Below are positions 1 through 8,813 of a DNA stretch of 37,933 nt, one piece after another. Numbering within the stretch: position 1 is the first letter of the stretch; the number at the start of each line of letters is the position of its first letter. The notes below the pieces were generated by a model that saw only the letters and a program-made list of their open reading frames with translations, did no database searches and was not told where the DNA came from. Both the position numbers and the translations under genes were made by a program. The stretch is from Pseudomonadota bacterium (GTDB lineage Bacteria > Pseudomonadota > Gammaproteobacteria > Thiotrichales > Thiotrichaceae), in the NCBI GenBank assembly GCA_002747455.1, contig PDPG01000026.1:1-37933 (forward strand), given 5' to 3'.

Positions 1-9
1 AATTGTCAT
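1..9 (-). CDS. Start of a gene that runs off the left edge (3 codons visible)
   Basis: On the minus strand an ATG at 9-7 opens a reading frame (Met-Thr-Ile) that leaves the window at once. A strong ribosome binding site, AGGAG inside AAAAGGAG, lies at 16-20 with a 6-base spacer, the best-formed Shine-Dalgarno in this part of the window. Nothing can be said about the product. The call rests only on the start-site geometry and could be chance. Confidence 0.35.
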
Positions 10-338
10 AACATACTCCTTTTAATCGACTTTTGATTGTTTGTTTACGATTGAAAGAAATATGTGAAAACCAAAAAGATGTAATTAACTATACTGCCAA
101 GACTTAGAAAATGCCAGGAAAAAATTTATAAATCTGGGTGTCCCATATTTAGATATTTAGCCATAGATGCCAAGCCCCATGAGGTCCGCAGGAAGGAAAG
201 AATTCTCTTGATTTTTAAGAGATTTCCTAGATAAAACAAGGATGGGGGAATCTCATTGGCCAAAAAGTGGATTTTATTGGCCGGTTTCAACAAGTGATTT
301 ATATTATTGATAATAAAGCAAAACCAATTGGAGTCAAT
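10..338. other. AT-rich intergenic region
   Basis: This is the leader between the outward-facing minus-strand start at 9 and the plus-strand membrane-protein gene. It is AT-rich like the gene that follows. ATTGGCC occurs at 255-261 and again at 276-282, and a close copy of the second (ATTTTTATTGGCC) recurs beyond the gene near 1365-1377. I see no convincing promoter, terminator or RNA gene. Confidence 0.5.
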
Positions 339-1175
339 ATGTATTTAGTTGCAATTTCCTTCTTAGTTTGTTTTTGGATTCTATTTGTGAAAAACAGTAA
401 TTATAGTTTTAAAGAGAGATATTTTAAAATCTTCCTCGTTATATTTGGAGGGGTGCTCTCTTTTCATTATTATGTCAATAGAGAAATACTGCTCCCTAAT
501 TTTATAGCTGTGAAAATTATTTTTCTTTGGATAAATATTTATATTTTTCATCGATACTTTGTTTTGTTCTGTTATTCATGTGGAAAGACAAATTTCAATT
601 TAAAATTTGGCAATGAATATCTCTGCCAAAGCTGTTATACGAAACTGGACTCCCCAAGAAGAAAAGAAATAAATGAATATATACCTGCAATTGCCTTGCT
701 TTTGTTTTGTTTTCTATTGCCAATACTGTTTTTAATTATTAAACCGGAGCCGCATCTTCAATCAGAATTAAAAACAAACCTGTTAATAGAAGCTAAAGAA
801 GTGTTTGAGGATTACAATTTACATAAAATGGAAGTGCTTCCATATAAAGGTTCTTATAAGAAGTTTAAATACGAAATAACAGATTCAAAAGAGCTTGATA
901 CATTTAAGAAATCGATTCTCTCTATCACAAAAGAACAAAATAAAAATCACAATGGACCTATATTTGAGGCCAAAATGATTCTGGAGATTTCCAATAACAG
1001 TTCTGAGTTAATATCGAGAACCTATTTAATCCGGATAGGGAGAGAATCGCAAGACGATTTGTATATTGCTAAACCAGGAAGTCAATATTCTGAAATCACC
1101 CTTCATGGTTGCGGACAATGGTTTTTAAAGAGGTTTCAAGATGGCTTGTTATCGAGTCATGCATCGTCTGAATAA
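339..1175 (+). CDS. Hypothetical membrane protein with a cytoplasmic zinc ribbon
   Basis: I do not recognise a family. The 278-residue protein has three N-terminal hydrophobic segments, then a four-cysteine zinc-ribbon-like motif (CYSCGK ... CQSC, about 22 residues between the CxxC pairs), then a fourth membrane segment (YIPAIALLLFCFLLPILFLI) and a soluble, lysine- and glutamate-rich tail of roughly 130 residues. ATG 339 is preferred because GGAG lies 5 bases upstream; an in-frame GTG at 267 would add 24 residues but has no good ribosome site. The coding sequence is clearly more AT-rich than its neighbours and uses many AAA, ATT and TTA codons, which hints at recent acquisition. It stands alone with no operon partner. 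The function is unknown; a membrane sensor or a toxin/immunity-type protein are only guesses. Confidence 0.7.
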   Translation: MYLVAISFLVCFWILFVKNSNYSFKERYFKIFLVIFGGVLSFHYYVNREILLPNFIAVKIIFLWINIYIFHRYFVLFCYSCGKTNFNLKFGNEYLCQSCYTKLDSPRRKEINEYIPAIALLLFCFLLPILFLIIKPEPHLQSELKTNLLIEAKEVFEDYNLHKMEVLPYKGSYKKFKYEITDSKELDTFKKSILSITKEQNKNHNGPIFEAKMILEISNNSSELISRTYLIRIGRESQDDLYIAKPGSQYSEITLHGCGQWFLKRFQDGLLSSHASSE

Positions 1176-1481
1176 ATAGTTTGGAGTTGGTTGGTGTATT
1201 TAGTGTATGACGTTATACAGCCGGGATTCATTATTTGGAATGATCGAAGAAAATGGGTGATCCCGAGGTTGTTGATTTGATAAACCGTTTCATAAAAAGG
1301 ACAAAGGATGGATTAAATACATCATTTGAAAGCAGGGAAAATCGTTGAGCCAATTCTGGGGATTTTTATTGGCCAGATAGAATGCTCAGTGTTTATTGGA
1401 AAAATGAAGTCATTTCGTGGATATTAAGGTGCTATGGGATGACTGTGATTTTTTTCTATCTACTTTTTTACTGAAAAGCCG
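1176..1481. other. Intergenic region without a recognisable gene
   Basis: This stretch of about 305 bases separates the AT-rich membrane-protein gene from the convergent UreH-like gene. It carries ATTTTTATTGGCC near 1365-1377, a near copy of the sequence just before the membrane-protein gene. The two copies could flank an inserted segment. I find no open reading frame with protein-like character and no strong terminator. Confidence 0.45.
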
Positions 1482-2156
1482 TTAAAAGAATGCTTGCAGC
1501 ACGTTTAAAATCTGGAAAACAGCCATGCCGATCATGACGAGCCCTGCAATTAAATCGGATAAATTGCGGTATGATTCAAATAGCTTCGAGGCCGTGTAGC
1601 CCACAACGAGCAGGCCGGGAATGGTTCCCAGGGCAAAGATAAAAGCTAAAGTGCCTCCGGAAATCAGGTTGCCGCTGGATAGAGCCACCGCAAACGCTGC
1701 GTAGGAGAGACCACAGGGTAAAAAACCGAAAAGTATGCCCAGCAAGTAGTAAGACACATTTCCCCGCAAATCGGCAAACTCGCGTTGGAAGAACTTGAAG
1801 CCCGGTATCAGGTTTGGATTTGCATTTTGCATCCAGTTTGGAGAAGGGATCATGCCGAGTTTCGACAGGCCAAACCAGAGCAGAAAAAGGGAAGAAAAAA
1901 CCGTCATTGCCAATTGAATATAGATTGTAACGGACAGGAACTTCTCCCCTCCGGCATGTAAAAGCTGGCTTAATCCGCCTAGCAGTGCTCCAAAGAAGAC
2001 ATAGGTATTCATTCGACCGAAATGATAGCAAAGATGAGGTGCAAGGCGTTTCTCCCGACCGGGAAAGGCCAGCACAAGCGGACCGCACATGCCAACACAG
2101 TGTCCTGTTCCCAGGATGCCTAAAAGGAAGATGGATGTATAGGTAACCGTTTCCAT
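1482..2156 (-). CDS. UreH/TauE-SafE-type integral membrane protein
   Basis: This is a polytopic inner-membrane protein of the sulfite-exporter TauE/SafE superfamily, UreH-like branch. The protein is 224 residues from ATG 2156. A longer frame adds 28 non-hydrophobic residues and looks wrong, although the ATG itself has only a weak ribosome site. Residues 16-26 carry the family signature GTGHCVGMCGP, and the second half repeats a related motif, GFLPCGLSY, in keeping with an internally duplicated six-helix fold. Relatives near cytochrome oxidase assembly or heavy-metal genes are thought to move or handle copper, nickel or sulfur compounds. Neither context is present here, so the substrate is open. 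The gene is monocistronic and transcribed divergently from the PilZ gene. Confidence 0.75.
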   Translation of the reverse strand: METVTYTSIFLLGILGTGHCVGMCGPLVLAFPGREKRLAPHLCYHFGRMNTYVFFGALLGGLSQLLHAGGEKFLSVTIYIQLAMTVFSSLFLLWFGLSKLGMIPSPNWMQNANPNLIPGFKFFQREFADLRGNVSYYLLGILFGFLPCGLSYAAFAVALSSGNLISGGTLAFIFALGTIPGLLVVGYTASKLFESYRNLSDLIAGLVMIGMAVFQILNVLQAFF

Positions 2157-2516
2157 TACACACTCGGATTTGATGCAATAATCAATTTTACTTGAATAAT
2201 ATAGACCGTAGACCGTGCAAACGTCTTTTGACCCACCCACTCTACAGGTAACATCTTACTCTTTTTCCAATTTAGACTCACGAACAATATGGTACGCTGG
2301 TATATCGCCTTAAATCGGATTGAAAAATTGAACCAGCTAAAGGGGTCACTGTGTCTGGAGGAAGTGATATAGAAGGCGTTCTGGTCGTGTTGGATGTAAA
2401 GAGTAGATAAAATATAGTCTATTTAGGATATTATTTTTTGATCGACGGTAAAATTTAAGTTATGATTACGGTGTTAATAATGAATTGTTGAAATTTGATT
2501 CCGTGGTATTCACATT
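2157..2516. other. Divergent intergenic region between the UreH-like and PilZ genes
   Basis: The 360-base gap must hold the control signals of two divergent genes. Only the promoter at 2438-2466, facing the PilZ gene, could be assigned. The remainder shows no hairpin, RNA gene or coding frame that I trust. Confidence 0.5.
2438..2466 (+). promoter_or_regulatory. Candidate sigma-70 promoter for the PilZ gene
   Basis: TTGATC at 2438-2443 and TATGAT at 2461-2466 are separated by exactly 17 bases. The -10 matches consensus at 5 of 6 positions and the -35 at 4 of 6. Predicted transcription starts near 2473, about 45 bases before the gene. Assigned by pattern only. Confidence 0.45.
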
Positions 2517-3209
2517 ATGGAATTGAGGTGTCATGTGAAGGAAGCTGTAGAAAAACCAATTGGCGATGTCCTGAAATCATTCAGTGTGCTCTGTGATAGA
2601 TGTAAGTGTTTTCTTACAAATGACAAGCGGCAGTTATATGTTTTATCCGTTGTGAAAGTCGATACGGATAAGAAGCTCATTTGGTTGAAGAAACCGGGTG
2701 GGCGCAATCGGGCTCTTAATTTGGAGCAGAAGTGGAGTGCCACCCTGAGAGTAGCGGAATCGGTAGCTAAAATGGATGTGGAGTCCATCGTTTCCAATGG
2801 AAATCAGCTCATTGTCAAGTTAGATTCCAATGTTCAGGTTACATCACTTAGAAGTCATATTCGGATGCAGGCAAAATCCCGCAGTCCCGTTTATATGAGT
2901 TTTGAGTCGTCACGCTTCTCCATGGAAGGGGTATTAACTGATTTTGGAATGGGTGGAGCGGGGCTGTCTCTCGATGCAGATCCTGAGCTGTCTGAAGGGG
3001 ACATTGTCTATCGCGTTAAATTTGTCATTAACGGTATTAAGTTTTTTATCGCAACTGCGCGGGTGGCTCATTTGGAGTGCCTTGAACACGAATGGCATGT
3101 TGGACTTGCTTTTGACCACATTTCTCAACAGACCAAAATAGGTTTGACAGAGACGATTCACAGTATGAAAGAGCGGAAAATGAACTACCTTATTTCGGTT
3201 GAAGGTTGA
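2517..3209 (+). CDS. PilZ-domain (YcgR-like) protein
   Basis: The protein is 230 residues. Residues about 20-105 resemble the YcgR N-terminal split barrel, and about 110-225 form a PilZ domain. PilZ proteins bind cyclic di-GMP through RxxxR and [D/N]xSxxG. RxxxR is present at 112-116 (RSHIR), but the second motif reads DFGMGG at 142-147, with glycine in place of the serine, so nucleotide binding may be weak or changed. Start choice is uncertain: ATG 2517 has a poor ribosome site, while GTG 2535 has GAGG 6 bases upstream. The 3' end overlaps the convergent HU-like gene by 25 bases. By family, a role in motility or surface behaviour is likely, but no flagellar or pilus gene lies nearby. Confidence 0.75.
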   Translation: MELRCHVKEAVEKPIGDVLKSFSVLCDRCKCFLTNDKRQLYVLSVVKVDTDKKLIWLKKPGGRNRALNLEQKWSATLRVAESVAKMDVESIVSNGNQLIVKLDSNVQVTSLRSHIRMQAKSRSPVYMSFESSRFSMEGVLTDFGMGGAGLSLDADPELSEGDIVYRVKFVINGIKFFIATARVAHLECLEHEWHVGLAFDHISQQTKIGLTETIHSMKERKMNYLISVEG

Positions 3210-3445
3210 AAAAGAACGGTTTTAATGTCACCACCGAGATACATTTTGCCGTTTTTGGGATTTAAAAAATCTGCTTGTTTTCTGGTTTCCAGATAGAAAA
3301 CACCTAATCCGCGCAATTCCACTCTGCCATCTTTTTTGAGTCCTTCGGATATTAACTCAAAAACCTGATCGATGTACCATCTGGCTTCTTTCCGGCTCAA
3401 GCCGGATCGTGAGATCAATAAGCCGACCAGTTCGTTTCTATTCAA
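3185..3445 (-). CDS. HU/IHF-family DNA-binding protein
   Basis: A small nucleoid-type protein of 86 residues, close to the usual length of about 90. The N-terminal half (NELVGLLISRSGLSRKEA) matches the two-helix dimer core. The segment RVELRGLGVFYLETRKQ matches the start of the HU/IHF beta-arm (compare the family pattern V.L.GFG.F..R.R.). The tip, FLNPKNGK, keeps the asparagine-proline pair that intercalates in DNA in this family. It starts with TTG at 3445, with AGGAG 7 bases upstream. It is too divergent from housekeeping HU to assign hupB or ihfA/B. It overlaps the PilZ gene tail to tail by 25 bases. Confidence 0.85.
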   Translation of the reverse strand: MNRNELVGLLISRSGLSRKEARWYIDQVFELISEGLKKDGRVELRGLGVFYLETRKQADFLNPKNGKMYLGGDIKTVLFQPSTEIR

Positions 3446-3841
3446 AACAAGGCTCCTGATTCAAGATCCATGTTTTGCCGGAACAACATCTGAAGGACTG
3501 GACTGCTGTTTTTTTGGAAAAGAACATGTCGTAAAACGGGGTTGTCATCTTTCTTACCACAGTTTGAGGAGTGGAAGAACATCTTCCTGAAGTTATTCTA
3601 TCGTCAATAAAAGGCAACTTACAGATCTTTTTCAGCTGAAGGCTTCAATTCATTGTATGATTGTACGGCCTGCCGGTGTTTAAAAACATCACCAAACCGA
3701 TGGTACCATGGTGGTAAAAGTCAAATAAGGCCAGCCTGACCGAAGAGGAAAAAAACTGTACTTTTTCCAAAGACTCTTCTGAATGAATGAGATAAAACAA
3801 TTTGTCAGTGAGATTCGGGATGCAGGTTTCCAGGAGTAATT
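3446..3841. other. Divergent intergenic region upstream of the BNR protein gene
   Basis: About 400 bases separate the HU-like start from the long secreted-protein gene. The only clear element is the ribosome site AGGAG just before 3842. Short open frames in it do not look like protein, and I cannot support a specific promoter. Confidence 0.5.
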
Positions 3842-6800
3842 ATGAAAAATATGCGAATGATTGTAGGCATTCTATTGATTCTGTCAGGAGTTGCTTGGTT
3901 GATGGCCACTCACTTTAAGGAGGAAAGAGGTAAACTGATTCTTACGGAAGAGCGTGCCGAGAAGGCGAAGCCAGAATTTCCAGGAGAGGCTGCCGCCTAT
4001 TGGACAGATCGATTGAAGACGAAAGGAGACCTCAATCCCGCGTTTTTAAACTGGCGTATCAAAAAGGATCTTCTTCATAAAAAACAAATGAAAAGCAAGT
4101 CTGGAGAACCGTCCTTTTTACCTCCAATGGCATTTGAAAACTACGGTCCCGGTAATTTCGGCGGACGTGTGCGGAGCCTTGTGGTTCATCCTGAATATCC
4201 CGATCGGATTTTAACTGCTGGTGTTAGCGGCGGTGTTTGGAAAACCGTTGACGGCGGTGAAACATGGCATGCTCAAAGTGATTTTCTCTCTAATATCGCC
4301 ATTAGCTGCATGGTGATCGATCCCGATCGACCCGATACAGTTTACATGGGAACAGGTGAGGGCTTTTTTGGCTGGGGTATGGCTCGCGGAATGGGTATTT
4401 TTGTCAGTCACGACTTTGGTTCCAGCTGGGAGTTCATGGAATCAACAGCCAATGTGAATTTCTACCATGTCAATCGTCTCGCTCGAATTCCCAATACCCA
4501 GATTCTCATGGCTGCTACCAGATCGGGGCTCTTTCGCTCGGTCGATCTGGGTCAAACCTGGCTGGAAGTTTCAGGTATGATGGCAAATAAGCGCGGTTTT
4601 GTCGATCTCAAGGTCGATCCGACCAATCCGGATATTCTTCTGGCAAGTCACTTTGGTGAGTCTTCTGGCGGCATAACAGAAATGACTACCCTTAACATCG
4701 ACGCTCCAGCTCATCTTGCTGGCACGTTACTAAATGCTTCAGCGAGTTTTGGACCGAGACTTTCAGAGGTAGGCCCCCTATCTGGACAGTTGGTGCTCTA
4801 TGATGACCCAGCTTCTGAGGACTCACTTGGCTGCGAATCTGCTGATAACAGCAGTCAATTGAGTGGGAATATTGCGTTGATCGATCGGGGCAGCTGTCAA
4901 TTTACTGTCAAGGTAAAGAATGCCCAGAATGCCGGAGCTGCAGCTGTTCTCATTGTCAACCATTCTTCAGGACCGCCAACCACCATGGGTGGAGCGGATG
5001 CGAGCATTAACATTCCGGCCTTAATGATTTCAAAGGAAGACGGAGACCGCATTAAACCTCATCTTGAAAGCGGCGTGTTTGTGACCCTGGATGGGGAAAG
5101 CCGGATTGGTGGCGGACAATTTATATGTCGCAGTGCTGACAAGGGCGCCACTTTCGAAATACTCGGTAGTGCTCATGGCTTACCTACCAGCAATTTATCC
5201 AGAATGGAAATTGGCTGGGGGCATGACGGTGTTGTCTATGTTGCGGTTTCGGATGATGAATTTGAAACGCTGGGACTGTGGCGTTCAGCCGATCGCGGTC
5301 TCAATTTCACCAAGACTGCTTCAAGAGCGAAGTTTATTGAGCGACAGGGATGGTATGACTTGGTAGTCGGTGTGGATCCAAGTGACTCGAACCGCGTTTA
5401 CCTGGGCGCGGTGGATCTTTTCCGTTCAGTGGATGCAGGTGAGCGAATTCAACAGGTGAGTATATGGAACCCCAGCGGTGGGCAAACTCCGAAGTATGTT
5501 CATGCAGATCTTCATGCCATCGCTTTTCATCCTGAAGATCCGAGTACTTTTTGGGTTGGCTGTGATGGCGGAGTGTATAAGTCCAGGGATAGCGGGACGA
5601 CCTTCAGTTCACTTAATAACGATCTGAGAATAGCTCAAAACTACGGTTTGGCAGTTCACCCCTCAGAACACAGAGTCATTACCGGAACTCAGGATAACGG
5701 AAGCCATATGTTCTACGGTGAAAAGGCGATATGGCTTGAGTGGTATGGTGGCGATGGGGGATTCTGCGCCTGGGATCAACAGGATCCCGATTATATCTAC
5801 GGCTCCACACCCAACGGTGGTCTTTACGGCTCCAGCAACATGGGCGGCAACAGCCAGAAAATGGAATTACCAGACACAACCGGCGCACTCTTTATTCAGC
5901 CCTTTGCTCTTGACCCCAGCAACGGCGATCGCCTCATGGTGGGGACGGACAATGTGTTCTTTACGGATAACGCCCGGCAACTAAAAAACGCGACCTGGCG
6001 CGATGTATCCGGAGATATAGAAAGTATTTACGCAATGGCTTTCAACCCTGTTGACGGTGAACACGTCTTCGTCGCCAGCAAATCAGGTGTCATCTATCAG
6101 AGTTCACAGGTTTCCACCTCAACAGCATTCCAGAGCGTGACGACAATGCCTGGCAGACCAACCAGTATCTTTTTTGATCCTACTGATGAACTGGGCAATA
6201 CGTGTTACGTAACGCTTGCTTATTACAATACCAACCGCATCTGGAAAACAACCGACCGCGGGGTTTCATGGCAGTCGATTCACGGCAACTTGCCGGAGAT
6301 TCCTGTGCATTCGATTGTCAACGATCCGCTGTTTCCTGAACGTCTTTTTGCCGGAACCGAGCTGGGTTTGTTTGTCGGGCATCCAGTTGACGGATCTTAC
6401 TCCTGGGAACAGTACGATTATGGAACAGCCTGGACACGGGTGACGAACCTCATTTGGGGCGATGATCAGACGCTGTGGGTATCGACCTATGGAAGGGGAA
6501 CTTATCGCGTTAGCCGCAATCCTTTACAAATTGAACTGACGACCAGTCAGATACTGGGAGATGGCGATAAGTATCTCGATACAGGTGAAAAACACCTTCT
6601 TTCTGTTGCTCTGAAAAACACCACTCCGCTGGAGCTTGATTCCCTGTCGGTTGATTTTGAGATGCCTTCCAAGGCCTTGAATCTCTATGGTCCGAGCCGG
6701 CACTTTCATCTTGGTGGATATGAAGAAAAGGTGGTCAGCTTCGTGGTTGAACAGACAACCGCTCTTTCCGCGCCTGTTGATGAAACCCTTCACGGAACGG

Positions 6801-8752
6801 TTATCGTCGGCTCGGTTTCTTTCCCGATCTCCATCACCCTCACCATGTGTGCCAATCCAAACATGAAGACAGGTACCTATCACTATGAGGCAGAAACACT
6901 GAGTCCCATGGTGTCAACAGCTGAGCTTGGGAAGACAGGTTGGGATATTTCATCGAGTTTGTTTCACGGTGGTCAGAGCTCTGTTTACGCAGAGGAAGAC
7001 AGTTTTTATTCATTGAAAACGCTGACAACGCCTGAGTTTGAACTGACAGAAGAAGGGTTACTGAGTTTTTGGCTGGCGTACAACCTTGAAGGCGACTACA
7101 CCCAGAAATGGGATGGTCTTGTGCTGGAGTACCGCGTTGACGGTGGTGCCTGGGAGGATTTAGGCAGCCAAAATAGAGGGATCCCCTACGATGGAACGCT
7201 TATGATCAACAACCCGCTTTACTTGAGAGAATCCTGGTCTGGTACACAGCGCGAATGGCGGGAAGCACTTGTTGGATTGAATCATCCTGTTGGTACCAAG
7301 GTTCAGTTTAGGTTCAGACTGGGTTGCGATGGTGCCGCTAAATATATCGATGGCGGAGTCTGGCTGGATGACCTGACAGTTAGTGGCGTAACATGGGAGG
7401 AAGCTCCTCTTCCTGATTCTGACATTTGTCAGGACTGTTATATCCAGCCCAGTCAGAAACCGTCACAGGTTTTTCTGCCCTATGTGGTTGGAAGTGATGG
7501 CAGGGACACCCTTGTTTCGGCTGTCAATGCCTGGGAATCAAGTCCTGTTGAAATGGAATTGGTGGCTTTTAATCGCGAGGGTATTGCCTTGATTCAAACC
7601 AGTACGGAGATACCGCCCCAAGCGGTATTCAAAATTTCAATTAACGAATGGGCTCCGGAGTTGTCTTCACATATTGCCTGGATACAGGTGGGCTCCAGCC
7701 ACAAGCTCGAAGTATGTGCCGAGAACCGGGATGCGGCCACCTGGAGCGCCTATCGTGCTTCAGATCAGCTCTCAGATCAACTTGTTGTGCCTCATGTGGC
7801 AAAACAAACACAGCTTTTTGAAACGCACTTACTGATGGTCAATGCGGGGGAAGACCATTCGTCGCTCTTGCTGAATAGCAATATCGGCAGTGAGTTCACA
7901 TTGCACCCCAATGTACCGCCTTACCAGCAGGTTCACAAGCGCGCGGAAGAAGTTCTCGGATCAGAGATTAGCACGACAGACTGGGCCACGCTGAACATGA
8001 GTAATCCCTCGCTTTCCGCCATGGAGTTTTTTACGGACCCAGGCCAGAACAGCCGCAAGGCGTCTCTCGGGCTTAATACAGAGAGCGGAAAACGCCTCCG
8101 GTTCCTGCATATTGCCAGTGACACTCAACTCTTCTGGACCGGGTTGGTGTATTTCAATACCAGTGATCAGTCAACAAGTCCGGAAGAGATTTACTACGAT
8201 AGCGGCGGTAACCTGCTTGAAACCAAGAATGTCACTCTCCAACCCTTTGAGAAAAGAATCATTCTCTTCGATCACAATACCGATAACATGGTGTTTCCTG
8301 CTGATTCCTCCTGGATGGAAGTCAACGCCGATCGAAACTTGATTGGATACGAGCTCTTTGGTGCCAGTACCTTATCGGAGAATTCTTTTTTTGCGGGACT
8401 GCAGGGAAGCTATTCGCAGGGTAAGCGTCTGGCTTTTCAGGTTTTCAATGCCAATGAAGAAGTGTGGACAGGACTGGTATTAATTAATGCGGGTCAGGTT
8501 GCTGCTGCCATGTCTTTGAGTGCTTATAATGCTCAGGGCACACTGTTGGAAACAGTGACAACGGATGTTCTGGCGCCCAAATCCAAATCGGTCTTTCTAG
8601 GAAATAATCTCTTCTCCAGTGAAACCAGGGCAAATACGGTCTGGATTATGGCTCATGCGGAAGATTCCAGTTGGGATGGTTTCAGTATTTGGGGTGATCA
8701 CGGAACATCTGTCCGGAACTATTTGGCAGGAATTAGAGCTGCTGGAGAATAA
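3842..8752 (+). CDS. Giant exported BNR/sortilin-like propeller with PA-domain insertion and C-terminal repeats
   Basis: The protein is 1636 residues, starting at ATG 3842 with AGGAG 5 bases upstream. A hydrophobic stretch at residues 6-22 after basic residues acts as signal or anchor. Residues about 95-890 hold many Asp-box/BNR repeats (VDGGETWHAQ, VDLGQTWLEV, SADKGATFEI, TDRGVSWQSI), the hallmark of sialidase/VPS10-type propellers. A protease-associated (PA) domain interrupts the propeller at about 278-415, recognisable by IALIDRGSCQFTVKVKNAQN and AAAVLIVNH. Residues about 1010-1190 resemble the jelly-roll/MAM-like domain found behind secreted metalloproteases. Residues about 1200-1636 hold four divergent repeats of about 105 residues with the motif WTGLV..N. 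These repeats recur in the 846-residue protein at 9836-12376. No sialidase arginine triad or protease motif was seen. A surface or extracellular binding role is inferred. Confidence 0.85.
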   Translation: MKNMRMIVGILLILSGVAWLMATHFKEERGKLILTEERAEKAKPEFPGEAAAYWTDRLKTKGDLNPAFLNWRIKKDLLHKKQMKSKSGEPSFLPPMAFENYGPGNFGGRVRSLVVHPEYPDRILTAGVSGGVWKTVDGGETWHAQSDFLSNIAISCMVIDPDRPDTVYMGTGEGFFGWGMARGMGIFVSHDFGSSWEFMESTANVNFYHVNRLARIPNTQILMAATRSGLFRSVDLGQTWLEVSGMMANKRGFVDLKVDPTNPDILLASHFGESSGGITEMTTLNIDAPAHLAGTLLNASASFGPRLSEVGPLSGQLVLYDDPASEDSLGCESADNSSQLSGNIALIDRGSCQFTVKVKNAQNAGAAAVLIVNHSSGPPTTMGGADASINIPALMISKEDGDRIKPHLESGVFVTLDGESRIGGGQFICRSADKGATFEILGSAHGLPTSNLSRMEIGWGHDGVVYVAVSDDEFETLGLWRSADRGLNFTKTASRAKFIERQGWYDLVVGVDPSDSNRVYLGAVDLFRSVDAGERIQQVSIWNPSGGQTPKYVHADLHAIAFHPEDPSTFWVGCDGGVYKSRDSGTTFSSLNNDLRIAQNYGLAVHPSEHRVITGTQDNGSHMFYGEKAIWLEWYGGDGGFCAWDQQDPDYIYGSTPNGGLYGSSNMGGNSQKMELPDTTGALFIQPFALDPSNGDRLMVGTDNVFFTDNARQLKNATWRDVSGDIESIYAMAFNPVDGEHVFVASKSGVIYQSSQVSTSTAFQSVTTMPGRPTSIFFDPTDELGNTCYVTLAYYNTNRIWKTTDRGVSWQSIHGNLPEIPVHSIVNDPLFPERLFAGTELGLFVGHPVDGSYSWEQYDYGTAWTRVTNLIWGDDQTLWVSTYGRGTYRVSRNPLQIELTTSQILGDGDKYLDTGEKHLLSVALKNTTPLELDSLSVDFEMPSKALNLYGPSRHFHLGGYEEKVVSFVVEQTTALSAPVDETLHGTVIVGSVSFPISITLTMCANPNMKTGTYHYEAETLSPMVSTAELGKTGWDISSSLFHGGQSSVYAEEDSFYSLKTLTTPEFELTEEGLLSFWLAYNLEGDYTQKWDGLVLEYRVDGGAWEDLGSQNRGIPYDGTLMINNPLYLRESWSGTQREWREALVGLNHPVGTKVQFRFRLGCDGAAKYIDGGVWLDDLTVSGVTWEEAPLPDSDICQDCYIQPSQKPSQVFLPYVVGSDGRDTLVSAVNAWESSPVEMELVAFNREGIALIQTSTEIPPQAVFKISINEWAPELSSHIAWIQVGSSHKLEVCAENRDAATWSAYRASDQLSDQLVVPHVAKQTQLFETHLLMVNAGEDHSSLLLNSNIGSEFTLHPNVPPYQQVHKRAEEVLGSEISTTDWATLNMSNPSLSAMEFFTDPGQNSRKASLGLNTESGKRLRFLHIASDTQLFWTGLVYFNTSDQSTSPEEIYYDSGGNLLETKNVTLQPFEKRIILFDHNTDNMVFPADSSWMEVNADRNLIGYELFGASTLSENSFFAGLQGSYSQGKRLAFQVFNANEEVWTGLVLINAGQVAAAMSLSAYNAQGTLLETVTTDVLAPKSKSVFLGNNLFSSETRANTVWIMAHAEDSSWDGFSIWGDHGTSVRNYLAGIRAAGE

Positions 8753-8813
8753 GGATTCACATTTCGTCAGCAAATATGAGGAGAACTCTGGCTGCGGGCT
8801 ATGCTGTAAGCTC

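Noticed and set aside
1576..2178. 200-residue frame overlapping the UreH-like gene on the same strand
   Set aside because: It is an out-of-frame shadow; the overlapping frame has the membrane segments and family motif.
3842..8752. Active sialidase
   Set aside because: Asp-box repeats are present, but the arginine triad, tyrosine and glutamate of sialidases could not be identified.
8753..8813. Bidirectional terminator between the BNR and MshEN genes
   Set aside because: Only a short AACTCT/AGAGTT pairing with a long loop; not convincing.
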